Part shown: positions 1-7,690 of the stretch, piece after piece
Layout of the letters: every line of letters begins with the position of its first letter
Numbering within the stretch: the first letter of the stretch is position 1
Source: Lachnospiraceae bacterium
GTDB lineage: Bacteria > Bacillota > Clostridia > Lachnospirales > Lachnospiraceae
Direction of reading: 5' to 3'
NCBI GenBank assembly: GCA_003979345.1
Contig: RYVZ01000047.1
Span: 1-18,264 of the forward strand
DNA length: 18,264 bases
Made by a program: the position numbers and the translations under genes
The notes under the pieces: model-generated
Databases searched by the model: none
Seen by the model: only the letters and a program-made list of their open reading frames with translations
What the model was told of the DNA's origin: nothing

Positions 1-13
1 GGTAAGAAATGGA

Positions 14-54
14 TGGGAGAGATACGTTGATAAAATGTGTCTCTCTCATTTTTA
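14..54 (+). terminator. Intrinsic terminator of an upstream gene
   Basis: An 11-bp stem (14-24 pairs with 38-48, two G-T pairs) with a 13-nt loop is followed by a run of T (49-53). This is the layout of a plus-strand intrinsic terminator. It presumably ends a gene lying left of the window and separates it from the mraZ promoter. Confidence 0.75.
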
Positions 55-96
55 TTATGTCTTTCATAAAATTCAGAGTGTATTTTCATAAAAAGC

Positions 97-125
97 TTGC
101 ACGATATGTTTTTCTCATGTAAAAT
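97..125 (+). promoter_or_regulatory. Sigma-A-type promoter of the mraZ operon
   Basis: A -35 box TTGCAC (97-102) and a -10 box TAAAAT (120-125) are separated by exactly 17 bp, close to the housekeeping consensus. The predicted transcript would start near 132, just before the MraZ boxes, leaving a leader of about 110 nt to mraZ. It is the obvious entry promoter for the dcw cluster. Confidence 0.75.
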
Positions 126-134
126 AGCCTTGTA

Positions 135-169
135 AGTGGAGAAAAGTGGTTTCTAGTGGATGAAAGTGG
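135..169 (+). promoter_or_regulatory. MraZ operator: four AGTGG boxes at 10-bp pitch
   Basis: AGTGG occurs at 135-139, 145-149, 155-159 and 165-169, exactly one helical turn apart. MraZ proteins are known to bind short direct repeats with 10-bp periodicity in their own promoter regions (GTG-containing boxes in Mycoplasma, TGGG-type in E. coli). Here the boxes begin at the predicted transcription start of the mraZ promoter, which suggests autorepression of the dcw operon by MraZ. A fifth AGTGG at 216-220 is out of phase and probably not part of the array. Confidence 0.8.
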
Positions 170-242
170 CAGATTTGAACCCGAAACGGGGGAGAACGCG
201 TCCGCAAGGAACCACAGTGGCAGCTCCACGGGGCGGTGACGT

Positions 243-674
243 ATGATGTTTACGGGTGAGTACAACCACACAGTGGACATCAAAGGCAGGCTGACATTCC
301 CGGCAAAATTCAGAGAAAGTCTCGGTGAGAAGTTTGTTGTGACAAAGGGATTGGACGGCTGTCTGTTTGTGTTTGACGAAAATGAGTGGACGGCATTGAC
401 CGAAAAACTTGCAGCGTTGCCGATGACGGATAAAGGAGCAAGACAATTTACGAGGTTCTTTCTTGCGGGAGCGGCGGACGCGGAAGTGGATAAGCAGGGC
501 AGGATTCTGCTGCCTCAGAATCTGCGTCAGTTTGCGGCAATTGAGAAAGATGTTGTACTGATCGGAGTCGGCAGGCGCGCCGAGATCTGGTCGAAGGAGC
601 GCTATGACGGCGCGGTCGATTATGAGGATATGGAAGAATTTGCACAGAGCCTCACGTCGTACGGCATTTTATAA
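243..674 (+). CDS. mraZ: Transcriptional regulator MraZ
   Basis: MraZ is a DNA-binding regulator of the division and cell-wall cluster. The 143-residue protein has the family length and its two SpoVT-AbrB-like half domains, each with the DxxxR signature: D12-R16 in the N-terminal half and D83-R87 in the C-terminal half. MraZ forms ring oligomers that bind direct repeats, and four such repeats stand just upstream (135-169), so autoregulation is likely. The first of two adjacent ATG codons was taken; the second, at 246, would give the more typical MFTGEYNH start and is equally possible. Only a weak G-rich ribosome site (around 228-238) precedes them. It is the first gene of the cluster, with rsmH following after about 100 bases. 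Confidence 0.95.
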   Translation: MMFTGEYNHTVDIKGRLTFPAKFRESLGEKFVVTKGLDGCLFVFDENEWTALTEKLAALPMTDKGARQFTRFFLAGAADAEVDKQGRILLPQNLRQFAAIEKDVVLIGVGRRAEIWSKERYDGAVDYEDMEEFAQSLTSYGIL

Positions 675-771
675 AAAGGGTTGCGTGGCGCAGGCATTAA
701 TGACGACGATTCACATTTGAAAAGAATGCTTTGTGTTCTTTTCGGTCAGGAAGAACGAAAGGAATATACGG

Positions 772-1710
772 ATGGAATTTGAACACAGGTCCGTCCTGCT
801 TCGCGAGACGGTGGATGCGCTTTTGGTGAAACCGGGCGGCGTTTATATGGACGGTACTTTGGGCGGAGGCGGGCATTCCTATGAGATCCTAAAAAGACTT
901 GACGGAAGCGGTACATTATATGGGATCGACCAGGATGCGGATGCGATTCATGCCGCATCAGAACGACTTTCGGTGTTTGGAGATATGGTTTTTATCCTGC
1001 GCGATAATTATTGCAATGCAGTCGCAAGGCTGCGCTCCATGGGCGTAGACGCGGTGGACGGGATCGTTTTGGATCTCGGGGTGTCTTCTTATCAGTTAGA
1101 TAAGGCGGAACGGGGATTTACCTATAAGCAGGACGCGCCGCTTGATATGCGGATGGATGACCGTCAGTCTATGTCTGCCAAAGAGATCGTCAATACCTGT
1201 TCCGAGTCGGAGTTATACCGTATGATCCGCGATTATGGAGAGGAGCAGTTTGCTAAAAATATAGCAAAACATATTGTCGAGGCCAGAAGGGACAAGCCGG
1301 TGGAGACGACCGGCGAGCTGTGTGAGATCATTAAGGCATCCATTCCGGCAAAATGCAGGATAAACGGGCATCCCGCCAAAAAGACATTTCAGGCGATCCG
1401 CATTGCGTGCAATCGCGAGTTAGATGTGCTGGAAGATTCTTTGGATGATATGATCGCGTTCTTAAAGCCCGGAGGAAGGCTTGCGATCATTACATTTCAT
1501 TCGCTGGAGGACAGAATCGTAAAAACGGCATTTAAGCGAAATGAAAATCCTTGTACCTGTCCGCCGAATTTCCCGGTGTGTGTGTGCGGAAAAGTATCGA
1601 TGGGGCGGCAGATAAATCGAAAGCCGATAGTACCGGATGGCGAGGAGCTAGAACAAAATAAGAGATCCAAGAGTGCAAAGCTCAGGATTTTTGAAAGAAG
1701 TGGAAAATAA
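772..1710 (+). CDS. rsmH: 16S rRNA (cytosine(1402)-N(4))-methyltransferase RsmH (MraW)
   Basis: RsmH methylates N4 of C1402 in the 16S rRNA P-site region using S-adenosylmethionine. The 312-residue product has the family length. The SAM-binding glycine motif DGTLGGGGHS is at residues 27-36. Further hallmarks follow in order: LDLGVSSYQLD, RGFTY, LDMRMD, a helical insert with HPAKKTFQAIRIACNRELD, and GGRLAIITFHSLEDRIVK. The Cys-rich CTCPPNFPVCVC segment near the C-terminus is also usual for the family. The frame is open from a GTG at 733, but ATG 772 is preferred because AAAGGA (758-763) sits 8 bases before it and the protein then begins MEFEHRSVLL as in relatives. It lies between mraZ and ftsL, the conserved order. 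Confidence 0.96.
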   Translation: MEFEHRSVLLRETVDALLVKPGGVYMDGTLGGGGHSYEILKRLDGSGTLYGIDQDADAIHAASERLSVFGDMVFILRDNYCNAVARLRSMGVDAVDGIVLDLGVSSYQLDKAERGFTYKQDAPLDMRMDDRQSMSAKEIVNTCSESELYRMIRDYGEEQFAKNIAKHIVEARRDKPVETTGELCEIIKASIPAKCRINGHPAKKTFQAIRIACNRELDVLEDSLDDMIAFLKPGGRLAIITFHSLEDRIVKTAFKRNENPCTCPPNFPVCVCGKVSMGRQINRKPIVPDGEELEQNKRSKSAKLRIFERSGK

Positions 1711-1810
1711 GTCGAACCGGAAAAGAAGACAGGTCTGCGCGTTGTCTGTGTGGAAGAAGACTGAGGGCAAAAGGCAGATCCGGTTTGATGATGGAAAGGT
1801 GTGATGCAGA

Positions 1811-2410
1811 GTGAGCAGACAGATGCAGGGCCATACAAGGGCGGGCGGACAGGGACGCGACGCTTATTTATGGGATGAAGAAGGACAAAATGTGCGGATG
1901 CGGAGACGTGAGGGCAGAAGTGCATATGGGAAAAATATACAGGACAGACCGGGAGCTTCCGTCAGGAGGGGACATGCCGGATATCAGCATGGAGCGGCGG
2001 CAAAGGAGCTTGATTTTGAGGAGCTGCTTGAGACGGCGCCGGTCAAAAAGCCAAATCATACCGCGCGCAAAAATCGGGAAAAGGCAGTTCAGATGAATCT
2101 GGGCTATGTTACATTTTTAATTGCCGCACTTACATTTGCGGCTGTCGTGTTGATCGGATATATCAATCTGCAGTCTGAAATCACGAACAGCGTGAAGCGG
2201 GTCTCGCGCATGGAGAGCGAACTTCATGCATTAAAACAGGACAATGACGAGTACGAGACGAGGATCAACAGTTCCATAGATCTTGAAGAGGTCAAGAGAA
2301 TCGCAATCTGTGAACTTGGCATGAAATATGCGTCGGAAGGACAGATCATACGAGTGGAAGGCGGCGGTGACGATTATGCGCGTAAATATGCGGAGATTCC
2401 ACAGGAATAA
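1811..2410 (+). CDS. ftsL: FtsL-like septum formation protein
   Basis: This is a bitopic membrane protein of the divisome, identified from topology and position rather than from conserved residues. A basic, low-complexity cytoplasmic part (residues 1-94) leads to one transmembrane helix (about 97-119). A short extracytoplasmic coiled coil follows (about 120-165, with the heptad-like VSRMESELHALKQDNDEY), then an ELGMKYASEGQIIRVE tail. FtsL partners DivIB and DivIC and helps activate the SEDS-PBP synthase. At 199 residues it is longer than the usual 100-130 because of the N-terminal extension. The start is GTG 1811: an in-frame stop lies just upstream (1802-1804) and GGAAAGG (about 1793-1799) precedes it. 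ATG 1823 is an alternative. Confidence 0.8.
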   Translation: MSRQMQGHTRAGGQGRDAYLWDEEGQNVRMRRREGRSAYGKNIQDRPGASVRRGHAGYQHGAAAKELDFEELLETAPVKKPNHTARKNREKAVQMNLGYVTFLIAALTFAAVVLIGYINLQSEITNSVKRVSRMESELHALKQDNDEYETRINSSIDLEEVKRIAICELGMKYASEGQIIRVEGGGDDYARKYAEIPQE

Positions 2411-2546
2411 AAAAGTAAAATCGTGTTTTATTTCAGTGGGAGTTGTTTATATCAACATATGTTTAATGAATATTTAATTTTTGAAAACGCAGGGAGACCC
2501 AAAAGCGGGGCAATACGTCAAACAAATTAAGAATCGGGGTAATCAG

Positions 2547-4682
2547 GTGGCTTTACGCAGGCAGGGCGGAGAACGCCGGAATCTGAAAAACGGCAAAGAT
2601 AAAAAAAATAAATTTACAATGAAGATGCAGAAGAAGCTGGTGGTGCTGGTGGTGGCAGTAGTACTGGCTTTTGCTGCGCTTGGCGTCCGTCTTTATCTGC
2701 TTGTGCGCGATCACGGGGACAGCTATAAAAGACAGGTGTTATCTCAACAGGAATATAGCAGCACCACCATTCCGTTCAAAAGGGGAAATATCGTTGACTG
2801 TAACGGGACGGTGCTGGCAACGAGCAGAAAAGTCTACAATCTGATCATCGATAGCAAAGAGATCCTGTCGGATGAAGATTACATGGAACCGACACTTTCG
2901 GCGTTGGATGCATGTTTTGATGTGGATATTGCATCGCTCAGACAGTATATCATAGACCATCCGGCCTCGCAGTATTATGTTCTTTTACGCAGAATGCCCT
3001 ATGAGGATATCAGTGATTTTTTGGAGATCAAGAATAATTCTAAAGAATATCCGGATGTGGCGGGGGTGTGGTTTGAGGAGGAATATCAGAGGAATTACCC
3101 GAACGGCTCCCTTGCCTGCGATGTGATCGGTTTTACCGGAAATGACAATACGGGCATGTATGGTCTGGAACAGTATTATAACTCGGAATTATGCGGGACA
3201 AACGGGAGAGAGTACGGGTACTTAAACGACGACGCGGATTTGGAGCGTACGACCGTGCCGGCACAGGATGGATGCACGATCGTATCGACGATCGACGCAC
3301 ATATCCAAAGTATTGTCGAGCGGAAACTGAAAGCGTTTAACGATGCGCATGAGAATGAGTTCAGGGAGGGGCTTGGCGCTTATAATACGGGCTGCATCGT
3401 GATGAATCCGAATAACGGGGAAATTCTTGCGATGGCTAGCTATCCCACATTCGACTGTAATAATCCGTACGATATCAGCGCACTTTATACAGAAGAAGAA
3501 ATAGACGCCATGACACAGGAAGAATATACGTCGATCGTAAACCAGCTATGGCAGAATTTTTGTATATCGAGCACTTATGAGCCGGGCTCTACCATGAAAC
3601 CTTTTACAGTGGCAACAGGATTAGAGACAGGGGCGCTGACAGGAAACGAGCATTATTTCTGCAATGGTTTTTTACATGTGGCAAATTACGATATCCACTG
3701 CCACAACAGGCAGGGACACGGCGAGGTCACGGTTCAGGGAGCTATGGAAAGTTCCTGCAACGTTGCACTGATGCATATGGGCGCAACGATCGGAAAAGCG
3801 GATATGCTCAAATATGAGGCAGTTTTTAACTTTGGGCTGCGGACCAACATTGACCTTGCCGGAGAGGCACGGACAGATGCGCTCGTCTATACCGAAAAGA
3901 CCATGAATGAAACGGAGCTTGCGACATCGAGCTTCGGACAGGGCTTTAATGTGACGATGATTCAGCTGATGACGGCGTATTGTTCTTTGATCAATGGCGG
4001 ATACTACTATGAGCCGCATATGGTAAGCCGCATTTTGAATGCGGACGGCGCGACGGTGCGCAATATTGAGCCGCGCATTTTGAAGCAGACCGTTTCTACT
4101 GCAGTATCAGACACCATCGTTGAGTATTGTAATGCGGTCGTACAGACCGGTACCGGACGCGCGGCGCGTCCTGCGGGTTATACGATGGGCGGAAAGACCG
4201 GTACGGCGGAAGTTGTTCCGCGTGACGGCATCAATTACGTGGTTTCCTTTATCGGCTATGTGCCGGCTAATGACCCGCAGATTGCCATTTATGTCGTTGT
4301 TGACCGTGCGAATCAGTCCAAACAGGATAATTCCAGACTGGCGAGTGAGATCGTGCGGGAGATTCTGACCGAAGTCCTTCCCTATCTGGGCATTCCAATG
4401 ACAGAGGAATTATCGGATCAGGAGCGCGAGGAACTGGATCATCTGGAGATGGATTCAATCACGCTGCCTGAACCTTCCGGTGAGGACGGAGACGGGACCG
4501 GAACAGGGGACGGACAAGGCGGAGACGGAACCGGAACAGGGGACGGACAAGGCGGAGACGGAACCGGAACGGGGGACGGACAAGGCGGAGACGGGACCGG
4601 AACGGGAGACGGACAAGGTGGAGACGGGACCGGAACGGGGGACGGACAAGGCGGAGAGGGGACCGGAGCGGGGGACGGTTAA
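2547..4682 (+). CDS. Class B penicillin-binding protein with repetitive Gly-Asp tail (FtsI/SpoVD family)
   Basis: This is a transpeptidase that cross-links septal or cortex peptidoglycan outside the membrane. From the GTG start it has 711 residues: a Lys-rich cytoplasmic N-terminus, one membrane anchor (about 28-50, LVVLVVAVVLAFAALGVRLY), a PBP dimerisation domain and the transpeptidase domain. All three active-site motifs are present: STMK (nucleophile S348), SCN (403-405) and KTG (550-552). There is no PASTA domain. Instead the C-terminus is a 33-bp tandem repeat encoding DGTGTGDGQGG. The start is uncertain: GTG 2547 has GGGGT 6 bases upstream; TTG 2481 has no ribosome site; ATG 2619 would begin just before the anchor. 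It is probably the FtsI/Pbp2B-type division PBP, but SpoVD cannot be excluded as the family match is shared with its neighbour. Confidence 0.92.
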   Translation: MALRRQGGERRNLKNGKDKKNKFTMKMQKKLVVLVVAVVLAFAALGVRLYLLVRDHGDSYKRQVLSQQEYSSTTIPFKRGNIVDCNGTVLATSRKVYNLIIDSKEILSDEDYMEPTLSALDACFDVDIASLRQYIIDHPASQYYVLLRRMPYEDISDFLEIKNNSKEYPDVAGVWFEEEYQRNYPNGSLACDVIGFTGNDNTGMYGLEQYYNSELCGTNGREYGYLNDDADLERTTVPAQDGCTIVSTIDAHIQSIVERKLKAFNDAHENEFREGLGAYNTGCIVMNPNNGEILAMASYPTFDCNNPYDISALYTEEEIDAMTQEEYTSIVNQLWQNFCISSTYEPGSTMKPFTVATGLETGALTGNEHYFCNGFLHVANYDIHCHNRQGHGEVTVQGAMESSCNVALMHMGATIGKADMLKYEAVFNFGLRTNIDLAGEARTDALVYTEKTMNETELATSSFGQGFNVTMIQLMTAYCSLINGGYYYEPHMVSRILNADGATVRNIEPRILKQTVSTAVSDTIVEYCNAVVQTGTGRAARPAGYTMGGKTGTAEVVPRDGINYVVSFIGYVPANDPQIAIYVVVDRANQSKQDNSRLASEIVREILTEVLPYLGIPMTEELSDQEREELDHLEMDSITLPEPSGEDGDGTGTGDGQGGDGTGTGDGQGGDGTGTGDGQGGDGTGTGDGQGGDGTGTGDGQGGEGTGAGDG
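4491..4679 (+). repeat. 33-bp coding minisatellite in a PBP gene
   Basis: Five full 33-bp units (4491-4523, 4524-4556, 4557-4589, 4590-4622, 4623-4655) and a partial sixth (4656-4679) run to the stop codon. Each unit encodes DGTGTGDGQGG; the last reads EGTGAGDG. The units differ mainly at synonymous positions. Because the period is a multiple of three, changes in copy number keep the frame, and the repeat leaves several other frames open on both strands. G runs on the plus strand are dense enough that quadruplex formation is conceivable. Confidence 0.95.
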
Positions 4683-4788
4683 GCGGAGCAGGACACAACG
4701 CAGTAAAAGGAATAACAGGCGCGGGGATGAATAACCTTGCAAAAGCGGAATACAATGATAAAGAGGCTTTTGTGGGGTTTCTTCCTAA

Positions 4789-6543
4789 ATGAGAAGTGGC
4801 AGAATAAGAATGACGGGAGGCATATCCCGCAGAAATAAGACTGCAAACAGAAAAAAACTTGTGATCTATACGGTCTGCTGCATGCTGCTGTTTACGGCAT
4901 TATGCGGCCGTGTGACATATCTGATGGTCTTTTGCTCCGATTACTATACGGCGGTCGCACAGGAGCTTCACGAGCGTGAACGGGTGATCAAGGCAGCGCG
5001 CGGATGCATCTATGACAGAAACGGCCAGCTTCTTGCAACCAATCGCTCTGTGTGTACGGTCTCGGTTATCCACAGCCAGATCACGGATCCGGACGAGGTG
5101 ATCCGTGTACTGAGCGAGGAGCTTGGACTGAGCGAAGAATATGTGCGGCGCAGGGTAGAAAAGGTTACTTCCATTGAAAAGATAAAGAGCAATGTGTCTA
5201 AAGAGACAGGGGATCGTATCAGAAACTGTCATCTTAACGGCGTGAAGGTGGATGAGGATTATCAACGTTTTTATCCGTATGGGGATCTTGCATCGAAAGT
5301 GCTTGGTTTTACAGGAGGGGATAATCAGGGCATTATCGGTCTTGAAGTAGAATATGAGCGATATCTGAAAGGGACGGATGGACTGATTCTTGCAGTGACG
5401 GATGCGCGCGGAGTGGAAGTGCAGGACGCCGGTGAAAACCGGAGGGAACCGGTTGCCGGGCAGGATCTGTATCTGACACTTGACATCAATATCCAGTCCT
5501 ATGCGACACAGCTTGCAAGGCAGGTCATGGCGACGAAGCAGGCAGAGCGTGTATCCATTATCGTGATGAATCCGCAGAACGGTGAGATCTATGCAATGGC
5601 AGATGTTCCGGAGTTCGACTTAAACAGTCCGTTTACGCTTCCGGAGGATGTTGATACCGGTCTGATGACGGAAGAGGAAAAGCAAAACGCCTTAAATCAG
5701 ATGTGGCGCAATACCTGCATCAGTGATACGTATGAGCCGGGCTCTACGTTTAAGATCATTACGGCGGCGGCCGGGCTTGAGGAAGGCGTTGTCTCGCTGG
5801 AGGATCATTTTCACTGTCCGGGTTATATTACCGTAGAAGATCGCAGGATACGGTGCCATAAAGTGGCGGGGCACGGTTCCGAGACATTTGTACAGGGTAT
5901 CATGAACTCGTGTAATCCGGTGTTTATCACGGTCGGGCTGCGTCTTGGCGTAGAAAACTATTATCGCTATTTTGAACAGTTCGGGCTGCTGCAAAAAACA
6001 GGGATCGACGTGCCTGGAGAGGCCGGTACGATCATGCACAAACCGGAAAATATGGGTTTGGTTGAACTTGCCACGGTCTCGTTTGGACAATCGTTTCAGA
6101 TCACGCCGATCAAGCTGGCGGCGACCGCAGCCTCTTTGGTGAATGGAGGAAAAAGGATCACGCCCCATTTCGCCATGTATACGCAGAGCGCGGATACGGG
6201 CGCGCAGAACCTTTTTGCAAACAATGAAGGGGAACAGATCGTATCAGAGGAGACATCGGCAACGCTTCGCTACCTTTTAGAGCAGGTGGTGGCGGAAGGA
6301 AGCGGAAAAAATGCCTATGTGGAGGGACAGCGCGTTGGAGGAAAGACTGCGACAAGCCAGACGCTTCCGCGTGGAAGCGGCAGATACATCGCTTCCTTTT
6401 TAGGTATCGCACCGGCAGACGATCCGCAGGTGCTTGCACTTGTGATCATCCATAATCCTCAGGGTGTTTATTACGGCGGGCAGATTGCCGCGCCTGTTGC
6501 ACGGGTACTGTTTGAAAATATTCTTCCGTATATGGAGGAATAG
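4789..6543 (+). CDS. Second class B penicillin-binding protein (SpoVD/FtsI family) with KTA in motif 3
   Basis: This is the second membrane-anchored transpeptidase in tandem. The 584-residue protein has a basic N-terminus, a transmembrane anchor (about 24-48), a dimerisation domain and a transpeptidase domain with STFK (nucleophile S319) and SCN (374-376). The third motif reads K519-T520-A521 within GGKTATSQT, instead of the usual KTG or KSG. The C-terminus stops soon after the catalytic domain, with no PASTA repeats. Pairs of such genes at this place in sporulating Firmicutes usually comprise a vegetative division PBP and a sporulation-specific SpoVD; this shorter second copy is the likelier SpoVD, but that is inference. 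ATG 4789 is preceded by GTGGGG (4772-4777); ATG 4810 is an alternative. Confidence 0.9.
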   Translation: MRSGRIRMTGGISRRNKTANRKKLVIYTVCCMLLFTALCGRVTYLMVFCSDYYTAVAQELHERERVIKAARGCIYDRNGQLLATNRSVCTVSVIHSQITDPDEVIRVLSEELGLSEEYVRRRVEKVTSIEKIKSNVSKETGDRIRNCHLNGVKVDEDYQRFYPYGDLASKVLGFTGGDNQGIIGLEVEYERYLKGTDGLILAVTDARGVEVQDAGENRREPVAGQDLYLTLDINIQSYATQLARQVMATKQAERVSIIVMNPQNGEIYAMADVPEFDLNSPFTLPEDVDTGLMTEEEKQNALNQMWRNTCISDTYEPGSTFKIITAAAGLEEGVVSLEDHFHCPGYITVEDRRIRCHKVAGHGSETFVQGIMNSCNPVFITVGLRLGVENYYRYFEQFGLLQKTGIDVPGEAGTIMHKPENMGLVELATVSFGQSFQITPIKLAATAASLVNGGKRITPHFAMYTQSADTGAQNLFANNEGEQIVSEETSATLRYLLEQVVAEGSGKNAYVEGQRVGGKTATSQTLPRGSGRYIASFLGIAPADDPQVLALVIIHNPQGVYYGGQIAAPVARVLFENILPYMEE

Positions 6544-6556
6544 TCCATACATGGAT

Positions 6557-6585
6557 TTGCATTCAAACAAGAAACGTGATATGAT
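6557..6585 (+). promoter_or_regulatory. Internal sigma-A-type promoter before mraY
   Basis: TTGCAT (6557-6562) and TATGAT (6580-6585) are exactly 17 bp apart in the 105-bp gap between the second PBP gene and mraY. The leader to mraY would be about 57 nt. It would let mraY and the genes after it be expressed independently of MraZ control and of the sporulation-linked PBP. Judged on sequence only. Confidence 0.6.
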
Positions 6586-6648
6586 GAAATTTGTTTTGAA
6601 AGATTGGTAATATACTGGAAATTTAGAAAATCGGGAGCGGCATAGATC

Positions 6649-7611
6649 ATGGTGGACGTAAGCATTTTATTGCCAATATTGATTTCATTTGGAGTCAGCG
6701 CAGTCTGCGCACCGATTCTGATACCTTTTTTAAGAAGGCTGAAAGTGGGACAGACGGAGAGGGACGAAGGTCCGAAGTCACACTTAAAGAAATCCGGAAC
6801 GCCGACGATGGGCGGTATCGTCATCCTGTTGTCCGTGACAGTCACGGCGCTGATCTATGTAAAAGATTATCCGAAGATCGTGCCCGTGCTGTTTCTTACA
6901 CTGGGCTTCGGGCTTGTCGGGTTTGTTGACGACTATATCAAAGTTGTGCTGAAGCGCTCAATGGGATTAAAAGCATGGCAGAAAATGCTTGGGCAGATCG
7001 TTGTGGCGAGCGTCTTCGTATTTTATATCATGCGGTATACGGATGTCCGGCTTGATATGAAGATCCCGTTTTGGACAGGGCACTATTTGGAACTCGGCAT
7101 ATTTACGATTCCTGCGATGTATTTTATTGTGATAGCAACCGTAAACGGAACGAATCTGACAGATGGTCTGGATGGACTTGCCAGCAGTGTGACAGTCATG
7201 GTAGCTACGTTCTTTACGGTTGTGAGTATTGGGATGGCGAATGGTCTTTCTCCGATCTCCTGCGCGGTTGCGGGCGCTCTGCTCGGCTTTTTGCTGTTTA
7301 ATGTGTATCCGGCCAAGGTTTTTATGGGTGATACGGGTTCTCTTGCACTCGGCGGTTTTGTGGCGGGGATGGCATATATGACCCAGATGCCCCTGTTTAT
7401 TCCAATCGTTGGATTTATTTATATGCTGGAGACAGTTTCTGATATTTTGCAGGTCACCTATTTTAAGGCTACACATGGGAAACGGATCTTTAAGATGGCA
7501 CCGATCCATCATCATTTTGAATTGTGCGGATGGTCTGAAACCCGTGTTGTAACTGTTTTTTCCATTGTGACTGCACTGTTGTGCCTGCTTGCACTGCAGG
7601 GCGTCTGGTAA
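6649..7611 (+). CDS. mraY: Phospho-N-acetylmuramoyl-pentapeptide transferase MraY
   Basis: MraY is an integral membrane enzyme that joins UDP-MurNAc-pentapeptide to undecaprenyl phosphate, making lipid I on the cytoplasmic face. The 320-residue protein has the family length, about ten hydrophobic segments and the diagnostic motifs: the Mg-binding Asp pair D94-D95 in GFVDDYIKV, NGTNLTDGLDGLA, FMGDTGSLALGG, and the MAPIHHHFE histidine cluster near the C-terminus. ATG 6649 has GGGAG (6633-6637) upstream. murD follows after 79 bases, so the substrate-making and membrane steps stay linked. Its neighbour murG, which would make lipid II, is not in this window. Confidence 0.97.
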   Translation: MVDVSILLPILISFGVSAVCAPILIPFLRRLKVGQTERDEGPKSHLKKSGTPTMGGIVILLSVTVTALIYVKDYPKIVPVLFLTLGFGLVGFVDDYIKVVLKRSMGLKAWQKMLGQIVVASVFVFYIMRYTDVRLDMKIPFWTGHYLELGIFTIPAMYFIVIATVNGTNLTDGLDGLASSVTVMVATFFTVVSIGMANGLSPISCAVAGALLGFLLFNVYPAKVFMGDTGSLALGGFVAGMAYMTQMPLFIPIVGFIYMLETVSDILQVTYFKATHGKRIFKMAPIHHHFELCGWSETRVVTVFSIVTALLCLLALQGVW

Positions 7612-7690
7612 AAAATGAGTCAGCCGGAAGCGGATTCGTTGGAAGGGCAATGGCATTTCCTTTTGGATGGAAATAGAAAGGTATCGTTAC

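Noticed and set aside
2436..2463. Possible sigma-E promoter before the first PBP gene (CATATGTT at 2456-2463)
   Set aside because: The -10-like box fits only partly, and no ATATT-like -35 is found 14-16 bp upstream.
2484..2520. Possible cyclic-di-GMP riboswitch-like sequence (ACGCAGGGAGACCC) before the first PBP
   Set aside because: Only a short resemblance; the paired stems and the second conserved GACGCAAAG-type element are absent.
4455..4755. Two minus-strand frames and one plus-strand alternative frame across the 33-bp repeat, encoding Pro-, Arg- and Ser-rich repeats
   Set aside because: A repeat unit divisible by three keeps any stop-free frame open; the real frame is the C-terminus of the PBP.
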